NCBI RefSeq assembly: GCF_000281895.1
Contig: NZ_CM001558.1
Span: 5,584,556 to 5,648,555 of the forward strand
Direction of reading: 5' to 3'
DNA: 64,000 bases
From: Pseudomonas fluorescens Q2-87
Lineage (GTDB): Bacteria > Pseudomonadota > Gammaproteobacteria > Pseudomonadales > Pseudomonadaceae
The notes beneath the pieces were generated by a model that saw only the letters and a list, made by a program, of their open reading frames with translations, made no database searches and had not been told where the DNA came from. A program made the translations under genes and the position numbers. Numbering within the stretch: the stretch's first letter is position 1; each line of letters opens with the position of its first letter. This document shows, piece by piece, positions 55,785 through 64,000 of the stretch.

Positions 55785-57860
55785 TTACCGAGTTGGCTTG
55801 ACGGTCACCGGTGCCTTGCCTGCCTTCATCTGCTCCAGCAACGGCGCGCACTGGTTCGGTTCGCCACCGCTGGGGGCCACCAGCGCCAGCAGCCCGGCTG
55901 CCGGCGCGGCGATCACGCCCAGCGCGACCATCCCGGCACCGCGTAGCATCAGCGGCACCGCCTTGATGCCGGCGGCAGGCTTGGCGAACGCGCCGCGCAC
56001 ATACAGCGGCGAGCGCAGGGAAATCAGCCGCCAGCCCTTGGATTCCGGGGTAATGGTCAGGTCCAACTGCTCGGTCGCCATGTTCGCCGTGCCATCGATG
56101 TAGATGATCGCGTTCTCGGTATCGAACACAAACAGGCGAGTGGTCGCCAGGCCTGTCTTGATGTCGAAGTCCGCTGCCGCGCAATTGATCTTCACTTCCT
56201 TGTCGCCAAAGACCTTTCCCACCACATAATTACCCACGTTCAGCCCCGCCAACTCCATCAGTTCGCGGCTGATGGCGCCGTCGTTGATGAGCATTTTCAG
56301 GGTGCCGTTGGAAGTGCCCAGCAGCGCCGCCACTGAATTACCACGGCCACTGATATCGGCGTCGCCGTTCAGCTCGCCAAAGCTGGTCTTCATCGGTTCG
56401 AAGCCGGGGAACAGTTGCTTGAGCTTGAAGCCCCGCGCGGTCAGCTTCGCCTGGCCTTCCAGCGGTTGGGCATGCCCATTGAGACGGATCTGCGCATCGA
56501 GACGGCCCCCGGCCACGCCGAAGCGCAGGGGTTCCAGGCTCAGTTGGCCATCGTTGAGCACCAGGTGCGTGTAGAGGTCGGTGAACGGCAATTGCGCGCT
56601 GTGGACGATGCGTTTGCCGGTGAACTCGACATCGGCATCCATCACGCTCCAGCGCTCGGTGCGAAACTCCTCCACCGGCAAGACCTTGTCGGCAGGCTGC
56701 TTGCTGGCGCCGCCCCGGTTCTTTTGCTCGGTGTTGGAATCGGCACCAATCAGCGGCGCCAGATCGCTGAACAGCAGTTGATTGGAGACCAGCGCGCCGC
56801 TGAGTTTTGGCCGGGGCTGGCTGGCGACATAGGCCAGGTCGCCATGGATATCGCTCTCACCGATCTTGCCGTTGAACGCCTCATAGCGAAACAGCGCCCC
56901 GCCGGGTTCGTGGAGCTTGGCGATCAGGCGGCCGTCGGTGGCATAGGGCGGCGAATCCGGCAGGGTCACGCCGGTCAGCGGATAGAGACCGGCGAGGCTG
57001 TTACCGGCCAGTTTCAAGCGCAGGTCGAGGGCGCCGAGGTTCGTTGGGTCGGTGAGGGTGCCGGCCAATTCGATGCGGGTATTACCGATCTTCGCCTGGG
57101 CCTGAAGCGGAAAGGGTCGTGAAGTATCCTGCAACGCCAGCAGGCCGCCGACCTTGCCGGATCCACCCAGGTCTTGCCCGTGATATTGGCCGTTGACCTT
57201 GAAGGCGAACGCATAGTCTTGCGGTGCCGCGCCCTGGTCCCGGGCTTTTTGGGCGGCCTTGTCACCAACAATGTCACTGAACGGAATGGGCTTGCCCAGC
57301 GGATCGACCACCAGGTCGAGGCGGGTCTTCAGCGCCTGGTCGTCCAAGGTGACGTGGCCTTTGTCAAAGCCAATGGCGCCGATGTCCACGACCCAACTGG
57401 ACGGTTCGGCGTCCGGGTCTTTCGGGTCGAACTGGAAGGTCCAGTTGGCGCGTCCGTCGGCCAGGCGTTGCAGGTTCGCGTCGGGCTCCGTCAGGTCGAT
57501 GCGCGGAATCACCACGCGCCGGGCCAGCAACGCCAAGGGGGAAATGCGTAACTCGACGCGCTTGAGGGTGACCATTTGCGCAGTTTTCGACCAATCCGGG
57601 TTGCCCAGGCTCAAGTCTTCGGCCACCACATGGGGCCACGGCAGCCAGGCTCGCCAGCCGCCTTCCTCCGGCTCGCGCTGCCAGATCACCGCCAGGTTGC
57701 CGTTGATGGCAAACGGGCGATGCAACTCCTCGGAAACCTTGGTGTTGAGCACGGGTTTGACGCGGTTCCAATCGAAAAACGCGATGATCAGCACCAGCAC
57801 TGCCAGCAGGACAACAAGGCTGGCGAAGCTCCAGGCGAGGATTTTTGAGGTGCGCGTCAT
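55785..57860 (-). CDS. AsmA family protein
   Basis: A 691-residue envelope protein of the AsmA/TamB group. An N-terminal membrane helix at residues 8-30 (ILAWSFASLVVLLAVLVLII) anchors a long periplasmic beta-rich domain. The C-terminus has the AsmA pattern LNVGNYVVGKVFGDKEVKI followed by FDTENAIIYIDGTANMATEQLDLTI, and a hydrophobic end near ~650-675. Related proteins help transport phospholipid or assemble outer-membrane components. ATG 57860 is preferred to TTG 57866; AGGAG lies 10 nt upstream. Confidence 0.9.
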   Translation of the reverse strand: MTRTSKILAWSFASLVVLLAVLVLIIAFFDWNRVKPVLNTKVSEELHRPFAINGNLAVIWQREPEEGGWRAWLPWPHVVAEDLSLGNPDWSKTAQMVTLKRVELRISPLALLARRVVIPRIDLTEPDANLQRLADGRANWTFQFDPKDPDAEPSSWVVDIGAIGFDKGHVTLDDQALKTRLDLVVDPLGKPIPFSDIVGDKAAQKARDQGAAPQDYAFAFKVNGQYHGQDLGGSGKVGGLLALQDTSRPFPLQAQAKIGNTRIELAGTLTDPTNLGALDLRLKLAGNSLAGLYPLTGVTLPDSPPYATDGRLIAKLHEPGGALFRYEAFNGKIGESDIHGDLAYVASQPRPKLSGALVSNQLLFSDLAPLIGADSNTEQKNRGGASKQPADKVLPVEEFRTERWSVMDADVEFTGKRIVHSAQLPFTDLYTHLVLNDGQLSLEPLRFGVAGGRLDAQIRLNGHAQPLEGQAKLTARGFKLKQLFPGFEPMKTSFGELNGDADISGRGNSVAALLGTSNGTLKMLINDGAISRELMELAGLNVGNYVVGKVFGDKEVKINCAAADFDIKTGLATTRLFVFDTENAIIYIDGTANMATEQLDLTITPESKGWRLISLRSPLYVRGAFAKPAAGIKAVPLMLRGAGMVALGVIAAPAAGLLALVAPSGGEPNQCAPLLEQMKAGKAPVTVKPTR

Positions 57861-58242
57861 GCACAAGGCTCCTGATGACGAATCAGCGTCCAGACCGCGA
57901 CGCTTTGAAGGCGAGCCTGTAATCGGCTCGTACGAATAGTAGGACTGGCGAAACGGCTGACAGGTTTAACACCAGACACGATGAACGGTCTGAAAAATGT
58001 CGAAATCCTGACCGATCCGCCAGCTTGTTGTTACCGCGCCCGCACATTTGCGAAGCGGCAGTGGGTACAAAATACCCATCACAGGGCAAAACCATACCTC
58101 CAGAAGGCCCGTTTTAGAGCCTTCCCTCAGAACAATCAATTCCGTTGATTATTACCATTGTCTTTATGAACTTTTATATCGACTTATCGAGAGTAGCATT
58201 GCCTCCGTACCCACTTTATCGCCCTCCCAAGGAGCAACGATC
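57861..58242. promoter_or_regulatory. Intergenic region between asmA and the repeat-protein gene
   Basis: 382 bp of divergent upstream sequence. It contains a small perfect inverted repeat TGGGTA-CAAAA-TACCCA (58062-58078) and an A/T-rich stretch (58130-58190) likely to hold the promoter of the following gene. No frame or RNA gene was recognised. Confidence 0.4.
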
Positions 58243-58626
58243 ATGAAACGCCAATTACTGATGAGCCTTTCCCTTTCACTGCTGGCCTCTACTGCCTTCG
58301 CCCTGCCAGCTTCCGAACAAGCGATCCCACAGGTCAAGGACAGCCATTCTGCCTACAGCCAGACTGTTGCTGAAGGTGGCCGTGACAGGCTGAAAGAAAA
58401 AGGCTTGGTAGAAGGTGGTTCCGACCGCACGCCACAAGGCCAGACCCTGGCAGCCGACGGCTCCGAACGCACCCCACAAGGCCAGACTCTGGCAGCTGAC
58501 GGTTCCGACCGCACCCCACAAGGCCAGACCCTTGCCGAAGGTGGTTCTGACCGCACGCCTCTGGGTGAAGCCCTGGCAGCTGACGGTGGTGACCGCGTGA
58601 TCGAACGCAACAGCGCAGTGAGCTGA
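58243..58626 (+). CDS. Small exported protein with 14-residue tandem repeats
   Basis: A 127-residue protein with a signal peptide ending after FALP (residue 19-20). From about residue 55 it consists of five imperfect 14-residue repeats of the type LAADGSDRTPQGQT (42 bp each). Similar Pseudomonas proteins are common but uncharacterised; some carry the uninformative name phage infection protein. CAAGGAGC precedes ATG 58243; the upstream in-frame extension is rejected for lack of a signal. A terminator follows directly. Confidence 0.85.
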   Translation: MKRQLLMSLSLSLLASTAFALPASEQAIPQVKDSHSAYSQTVAEGGRDRLKEKGLVEGGSDRTPQGQTLAADGSERTPQGQTLAADGSDRTPQGQTLAEGGSDRTPLGEALAADGGDRVIERNSAVS

Positions 58627-58642
58627 GCCCATGGTGGCCATG

Positions 58643-58678
58643 AAAAAAGCCCGATTCCTGCAATCGGGCTTTTCTTTT
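58643..58678 (+). terminator. Rho-independent terminator after the repeat-protein gene
   Basis: AAAAGCCCGATT, CCTGC loop, AATCGGGCTTTT: a 12-bp perfect stem with T-rich tail on the plus strand and A-rich lead, so it may work both ways. Confidence 0.9.
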
Positions 58679-58781
58679 CAAGCGCTTCGTTTCCCCGCCT
58701 GACCCCCTTCTACCGTTCGACGCCGGCAAAGCCGATTTGCTAAAGTGCATCGCTCTCGTGAATCAGAAGTCAGCCTTTGCG

Positions 58782-59414
58782 ATGCTGCCCCGCGCCGAAC
58801 AGAAACAACAAACCCGAATTGCCCTGATGGATGCAGCCCGTCATTTGATGGAATGCGGCCGAGGGTTCGGCAGCTTGAGCCTGCGCGAAGTCGCCAGGAC
58901 GGCGGGCATAGTGCCCACGGGTTTCTATCGGCACTTCGACGACATGGACCAACTGGGCCTGGCCCTGGTCAGCGAAGTCGGCCAGACCTTCCGCGAAACC
59001 ATCCGCCTGGTGCGCCACAATGAATTCGTCATGGGCGGCATTATCGATGCGTCGGTGCGCATCTTTCTCGATGTGGTGCAAGCCAACCGCTCACAATTCC
59101 TGTTCCTGGCCCGCGAGCAATACGGCGGCTCCTTGCCGGTGCGCCAGGCCATCGCCCGGCTGCGTGAAGGTATCAGCTCCGACCTGGCCGCCGACCTGGC
59201 CTTGATGCCCAAGCTGCAACACCTGGACCTGGCTGCGTTGAGCGTGATAGCCGACCTCATCGTCAAGAGCGTATTCGCCACGCTGCCCGACATTATCGAC
59301 CCACCCGCCCAAGCCCCACCGGAACACCTCACGCCGCAAATGAAGATTACCCAGCAATTGCGCTTCATCTTCATTGGCCTCAAGCATTGGCAAGGGTTGG
59401 GTAGCACGGAATAA
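58782..59414 (+). CDS. desT: TetR-family regulator DesT (FabR-like)
   Basis: A 210-residue TetR repressor. The HTH (GSLSLREVARTAGIVPTGFY) is followed by RHFDDMDQLGLALV, the pattern of FabR/DesT, regulators that sense acyl-CoA saturation to control unsaturated fatty acid genes. LFLAREQYGGSLPVRQAI is also shared with this group. In P. aeruginosa desT is next to ureE, as here, but its desCB target operon is not adjacent in this window. ATG 58782 is chosen; in-frame upstream starts (58737) would add 15 residues. Confidence 0.75.
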   Translation: MLPRAEQKQQTRIALMDAARHLMECGRGFGSLSLREVARTAGIVPTGFYRHFDDMDQLGLALVSEVGQTFRETIRLVRHNEFVMGGIIDASVRIFLDVVQANRSQFLFLAREQYGGSLPVRQAIARLREGISSDLAADLALMPKLQHLDLAALSVIADLIVKSVFATLPDIIDPPAQAPPEHLTPQMKITQQLRFIFIGLKHWQGLGSTE

Positions 59415-59422
59415 CCCTTCCA

Positions 59423-59450
59423 TTGTGGGAACGAGCTTGCTCCCGCAGGT
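59423..59450 (+). repeat. Single degenerate REP copy
   Basis: TGTGGGAACGAGCTTGCTCC variant without an inverted partner, directly after desT. Confidence 0.65.
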
Positions 59451-59487
59451 TTTTCAACAGACACAAAACAGTGCGCAGCGTTGTGAC

Positions 59488-59506
59488 GCGCACCAAAGTG
59501 GGACGC
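59488..59506. promoter_or_regulatory. NtrC-like site upstream of ureE
   Basis: GCGCACCAAAGTGGGACGC matches the NtrC half-site GCACC strongly and the other half (GGTGC) weakly. It lies about 67 bp before the -24 element. Confidence 0.4.
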
Positions 59507-59570
59507 GACATCTCACTTCTGCTAAACACTTTTCACAGCATTCCCACCGCTATTCCTACATCCCCTTCGA

Positions 59571-59587
59571 TTGGCAAGCCCCTTGCT
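59571..59587 (+). promoter_or_regulatory. Sigma-54 promoter of ureEFG
   Basis: TTGGCAAGCCCCTTGCT has GG (59573-59574) and GC (59585-59586) exactly 10 bp apart and matches the TTGGCA-N6-TTGC consensus very well. It lies 37 bp before the ureE start. Confidence 0.8.
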
Positions 59588-59623
59588 CTAAACACAGCAC
59601 CGTTTATTGCTGGAAGCACTCCG

Positions 59624-60124
59624 ATGCTGGTGATTCATCGCAGAATCGACACTCAACCCCGCTGGGACGCCGAGCTGCACCTGACCTTCGACGCCCGCAG
59701 CAAAAGCCGCCTGCGCTGTTTCAGTGCCGAAGGTGAAGACGTGGGGTTGTTTCTGGAGCGAGGCCAACCCCCCTTGCATGACGGCGAATGCCTGCAGGCC
59801 GAAGACGGTCGCATCGTGCGTATCTGCGCCCGCCCCGAACAATTGCTGCATGTCACCTGCACCAATGCTTTCGAACTGACTCGCGCCGCCTATCACCTGG
59901 GCAATCGCCACGTCGCCCTGCAAGTGGGCGATGGCTGGTTGCGCCTGCTGGACGACTACGTGCTCAAGGCCATGCTCGAACAACTGGGCGCCCGCGCCGA
60001 ATCCATCGAAGCCCCGTTCCAACCAGAACACGGCGCTTATGGCGGGGGGCACCACCATTCCCGGCACGGCGAGGAAGCTTTCAACTATGCGCCGCGCCTG
60101 CATCAATTCGGCGTGCGCACATGA
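59624..60124 (+). CDS. ureE: Urease nickel metallochaperone UreE
   Basis: A 166-residue nickel-binding chaperone that supplies the UreDFG complex. The N-terminal peptide-binding domain includes FDARSKSRLRCFSAEGEDVGLFLERG. The metal-binding domain has AYHLGNRHVALQV with the conserved interface histidine and a His-rich tail (GGGHHHSRHG). ATG 59624 follows the sigma-54 promoter; upstream in-frame starts are rejected because they precede it. The stop overlaps ureF by ATGA. Confidence 0.96.
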   Translation: MLVIHRRIDTQPRWDAELHLTFDARSKSRLRCFSAEGEDVGLFLERGQPPLHDGECLQAEDGRIVRICARPEQLLHVTCTNAFELTRAAYHLGNRHVALQVGDGWLRLLDDYVLKAMLEQLGARAESIEAPFQPEHGAYGGGHHHSRHGEEAFNYAPRLHQFGVRT

Positions 60125-60795
60125 ACCCGGCCTGGGCGCTGCTGCGCCTGGCCAGCCCGCAGTTGCCGATTGGCGGCTACAGCTATTCCCAAGGGCTGGA
60201 AATGGCGGTGGACAACGGCCAGGTGAAAAATCCCGACGACGCGCGGCGCTGGATCAGCGATCAACTCCTGCTGAACCTGGCACGCTTCGAAGCGCCCCTG
60301 CTATTGGCCCATTGCAGCGCCGCCGCCTCGGACGACTGGGACGCCCTGCTACAACATTGCGAAGCACATCGCGCCAGCAGGGAAACCCGCGAGCTGTACC
60401 AGGAGAGCCGGCAGATGGGCTATTCGTTGCAGCAATTACTCGCTGGCCTGCCGGAACTCGACAGCGCCGCACGGGAATTTCTCACCGAGCGCAGCGAACC
60501 GCACTTGGCCCTGGGCTGGGCCCTGGCCGCCCGCGCCTGGCACATCGCGCCTCAGGATGCCCTCGCCGCCTGGCTATGGAGTTGGCTGGAAAATCAATTG
60601 GCGGTGCTGATGAAAACCCTGCCCCTGGGCCAGCAAGCCGCCCAGCGCCTGACCAGCGAACTGCTGCCGCTGCTGCAACAGGCCCAGCACAACGCCTCGA
60701 ATATCGACCCCGATCATCACGGCAGCGCCGCGTTTGGCCTGTCCTTGGCGTGCATGGCCCATGAGCGCCAGTACAGCCGTCTGTTCCGTTCCTAG
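60121..60795 (+). CDS. ureF: Urease accessory protein UreF
   Basis: A 224-residue all-helical protein bridging UreD and UreG in the nickel-insertion complex. It begins ALLRLASPQLPIGGYSYSQGLE, the UreF signature, and ends GSAAFGLSLACMAHERQYSRLFRS. ATG 60121 overlaps the ureE stop. Confidence 0.96.
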   Translation: MNPAWALLRLASPQLPIGGYSYSQGLEMAVDNGQVKNPDDARRWISDQLLLNLARFEAPLLLAHCSAAASDDWDALLQHCEAHRASRETRELYQESRQMGYSLQQLLAGLPELDSAAREFLTERSEPHLALGWALAARAWHIAPQDALAAWLWSWLENQLAVLMKTLPLGQQAAQRLTSELLPLLQQAQHNASNIDPDHHGSAAFGLSLACMAHERQYSRLFRS

Positions 60796-60804
60796 GAGAC
60801 ACAC

Positions 60805-61419
<615 letters not shown>

Positions 61420-61451
61420 CTTTTCTGACTTTCAACAAGGAAGCTTATCCA

Positions 61452-62024
61452 ATGACATCTAAACGCATCCTCGGCGTGCTCGCCCTGCTGCTGGCCCCGG
61501 CTGTAGCCTTCGCCCACCCCGGTCATGGTGACAATGGCTTGATCGCCGGCCTCGGTCACCCTATCGGCGGGCTCGATCATTTGCTGGCAATGCTGGCGGT
61601 CGGCTTGTGGGCTGCGCAACAGCAAGGCGCGGCACGTTGGGCGCTGCCGTGCACCTTCGTCGGTACGATGTTGCTCGGCGGCTTGCTGGGTTTCGAAGGC
61701 CTGGACCTGCCCGCACTGGAAAGCGGAATCGCCGCCTCGGTATTGGCCCTGGGGCTGGCGGTGGCGCTGGCGGTGCGTCCGCCCTTGAGCCTGGCGGTTG
61801 GCGCGACGGCATTGTTTGCGCTGTTCCATGGCGTGGCCCATGGCCTGGAACTGCCGGACATGTCGAGTCCGTGGGCTTATGCGGCCGGGTTTGTCGCGGC
61901 CACGGCGGCGCTGCATGGTGCCGGTTTTGCGCTGGTGCGTGTGCTGCCACGAGCGGCGGCGCCGTTGGTGCGGTTGGCCGGGGCGGCTTCGGCGGCGGCT
62001 GGGGTGTGGTTGTTGGCGGGTTGA
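61452..62024 (+). CDS. HupE/UreJ family nickel permease
   Basis: A 190-residue membrane protein with a signal-like N-terminus followed by AHPGHG, then HPIGGLDHLLAMLAVGLWAA, the HupE/UreJ nickel-site signature, and six or so helices with LFHGVAHGLELP. It probably brings nickel into the periplasm-cytoplasm pathway for urease. Position directly after ureG supports UreJ. AAGGAAG lies 9-10 nt upstream. Confidence 0.92.
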   Translation: MTSKRILGVLALLLAPAVAFAHPGHGDNGLIAGLGHPIGGLDHLLAMLAVGLWAAQQQGAARWALPCTFVGTMLLGGLLGFEGLDLPALESGIAASVLALGLAVALAVRPPLSLAVGATALFALFHGVAHGLELPDMSSPWAYAAGFVAATAALHGAGFALVRVLPRAAAPLVRLAGAASAAAGVWLLAG

Positions 62025-62047
62025 TTCTTTAGCGCCTTCAATGACCC

Positions 62048-62112
62048 CTTCGCGAGCAAGCCCGCTCCCACAGTTTGATTGATCCCTGTGGGAACGGGCT
62101 TGCTCGCGAAGG
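62048..62112. repeat. REP pair (family A), reversed
   Basis: CTTCGCGAGCAAGCCCGCTC and CTGTGGGAACGGGCTTGCTC arms about 15 bp apart, between the nickel permease and the epimerase genes. Confidence 0.88.
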
Positions 62113-62197
62113 CGGCCCGTCAGCCGCCCCATCTCCCCAGGCCTGCCACTCTGCTACCATGTCGCGCAATCGCCCCCAGCCGTGACGACGTCCGCCA

Positions 62198-63373
62198 ATG
62201 CCTGATGCTTCCCGCCCCGCCCCCCAGCCAGAATTGACCGCCCTGTTCGCAGCGGTGCGCCAGCATTTTCACGACGTGATCGTGCCGATGTGGCAAGGCC
62301 CGGGCTGGAACACCGAACTGGCGTTGCCTTATGAGTCCCTGGATGCCGGACATACGCCACTGCCGCCCCAGCGCTACCGCGCCATGGCCTGCGCCCGGCA
62401 GTTGTACGTTTTCGCCAGCCTGATCGGCCAAGTGCCTCAGGCCGAAGAGCGGGCCAGCGCTTTGTTCCGTTCGTTGCAGCGGCATTTTCACGATGCCGAA
62501 CACGGCGGTTGGTTCTACAGCATCGACCCTCAAGGCGCACCGCTGGACACCGGCAAGGACCTCTATACCCACGCCTTCATCCTGTTCGCCTGCGCCCATT
62601 ATTGGGAGAAGGTCCGCGAACCGCTGGTGGAATCGGTGCTCAATGCTGCCTTGGAAGTCATCGCCCGACGCTTTGCCACGGGCGATGGCCTCTATGAAGC
62701 CAGCCTCAAGCGCGATTGGTCGACGCTCGGATCCGGCCCGCTGCAGAACCCTTTGATGCACCTGGCCGAAGCCTTCCTCGCCACCCTCTCGGTGCGCGAA
62801 GACGCCCACGTCCGCCAGGCGCTGTTGAGCCTGTGCGACGGCATGTTCCAGCGCTTCATCGACCCGCAGCGCGGCGTCATGCTGGAGAAACCACTCAAGG
62901 CTGTGGATAACTGGTTCGAACCGGGGCACCAGTTCGAGTGGTACTTCCTGCTGGCGAGCTCCCCCCTGCTGCGCAACGGCAAGTTGCACACGGCGCTGGA
63001 GCGAAGCTTCGGTTATACCGAGCAACAGGGCGTAGCCCCGCAGTCCGGCGCGGTGTGCGCCATGCGGGTCCTGGAACCGCAGGCAGCCCCACGGGACGCG
63101 ACCCAGCGCATCTGGGCCCAGGCCGAGTACCTGCGGGCGCTGACCTTGCGCCCAGGGAGTGAGCAGCTCTTGCTGCGCCAGTTGCAGGCGCTGCAGCAAC
63201 ATTTCCTGCACGACAAAGGCTGGAACGAATGCCTGGACGCCGAAGGCACCGTCAGCCGTCGGGACATGCCATCCACCACGCCGTATCACCTGCTGACTTG
63301 CTACCGCGGGCTGGCCGATTATGTGGCGAGGGAGCTTGCTCCCGCTGGGTCGCGCAGCGGCCCCCAAAGCTAG
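62198..63373 (+). CDS. AGE-family epimerase/isomerase
   Basis: A 391-residue (alpha/alpha)6-barrel sugar isomerase or epimerase (N-acylglucosamine 2-epimerase family; could also be a mannose or cellobiose epimerase). Family marks are ALPYESLDAG, GGWFYSIDPQGAPLDTGKDLYTHAF, NPLMHLAEAFLA and WFEPGHQFEWYFLL with histidines placed for catalysis. The last 14-15 codons and the stop (63371-63373) lie inside a family B REP element, so the original C-terminus appears replaced. The barrel itself seems complete. The substrate cannot be told. Confidence 0.88.
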   Translation: MPDASRPAPQPELTALFAAVRQHFHDVIVPMWQGPGWNTELALPYESLDAGHTPLPPQRYRAMACARQLYVFASLIGQVPQAEERASALFRSLQRHFHDAEHGGWFYSIDPQGAPLDTGKDLYTHAFILFACAHYWEKVREPLVESVLNAALEVIARRFATGDGLYEASLKRDWSTLGSGPLQNPLMHLAEAFLATLSVREDAHVRQALLSLCDGMFQRFIDPQRGVMLEKPLKAVDNWFEPGHQFEWYFLLASSPLLRNGKLHTALERSFGYTEQQGVAPQSGAVCAMRVLEPQAAPRDATQRIWAQAEYLRALTLRPGSEQLLLRQLQALQQHFLHDKGWNECLDAEGTVSRRDMPSTTPYHLLTCYRGLADYVARELAPAGSRSGPQS

Positions 63374-63415
63374 CGACTGCTTCGCAGCCGAACGGGAGCA
63401 AGCTCCCTCGCCACG
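63322..63415. repeat. REP pair (family B) overlapping the 3' end of the epimerase gene
   Basis: GTGGCGAGGGAGCTTGCTCC and its complement with about 50 bp between. The first arm is translated as [10 protein letters not shown] in the epimerase frame. Confidence 0.9.
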
Positions 63416-63427
63416 GGATGTCAGTCA

Positions 63428-64000
<573 letters not shown>

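Noticed and set aside
58419..58610. 42-bp repeats as CRISPR or integron feature
   Set aside because: They are in frame inside an exported protein and adjoin each other without spacers.

Overview
The window reads as chromosomal DNA of a Pseudomonas from the fluorescens lineage. Evidence: the block prmA / zinc-ribbon protein / dusB-fis / purH-purD / retS / marC, then urt-ure genes, cbpA-cbpM, a ferritin-like gene, desT and ureEFG follows, as I recall it, the gene order of Pseudomonas aeruginosa. Genes are dense and G+C-rich. The gaps between them are full of the paired Pseudomonas REP hairpins, in two sequence families (about ten GTGGGAGCGGGCTTGCTCGC-type pairs and five GTGGCGAGGGAGCTTGCTCC-type pairs). 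No tRNA, rRNA, CRISPR array, insertion sequence or prophage was recognised.

Layout. 1-2033 (minus): N-terminal 677 codons of a large dermonecrotic-toxin-domain (DUF6543-like) protein that runs off the left edge. 2223-12539 (plus): conserved core (prmA, DUF3426 protein, dusB-fis, purH, purD, retS, marC). 12558-21384: toxin locus. It holds a 2353-residue relative of the large clostridial glucosylating toxins TcdA/TcdB, with a glucosyltransferase domain, a papain-like C-H-D protease domain and a TcdB-type translocation domain, but no CROP repeats. Beside it are two small unknown proteins that look like distant paralogues of each other. 21768-29566: cobalamin corrin-ring genes in two divergent runs (cobG-cobH-cobI-cbiG/cobJ on minus, cobL-cbiD-cobK on plus). 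29626-30289: an HI1419/HI1420-type toxin-antitoxin pair. 30590-38605: copper/metal uptake cluster (two DUF2946 proteins, PCu(A)C chaperone, OprC-like TonB receptor carrying the CxxxM and HxM copper ligands, PepSY membrane protein, FecB/BtuF-type ABC importer). 38917-47345 and 47490-49190: urea ABC transporter urtABCDE followed by ureD-ureA-(two acetyltransferases)-ureB-ureC. 49363-52236: chaperone group cbpM, cbpA and a short Hsp70. 52306-58626: AI-2E family transporter, PsiF, lipase, ferritin-like protein, AsmA, and a small exported repeat protein. 58782-62024: desT, ureE-ureF-ureG and a HupE/UreJ nickel permease. 62198-64000: an AGE-family epimerase and a partial SDR oxidoreductase.

How the parts work together. 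UrtABCDE imports urea, UreABC hydrolyses it, and UreD/E/F/G with the HupE/UreJ permease supply and insert nickel. Both urtA and ureE have good sigma-54 (-24/-12) promoter matches with NtrC-like dyads upstream, so both halves of the split urease system look nitrogen-controlled. Compared with the recalled P. aeruginosa order, the ~26 kb between marC and urtA (toxin locus, cob cluster, toxin-antitoxin pair, metal cluster) looks like accessory material placed into a conserved junction. The toxin locus is the most unusual part. Other points of interest are a urease-operon acetyltransferase truncated by an in-frame stop, REP pairs inside the urt/ure operon, and an epimerase gene whose 3' end is a REP element.
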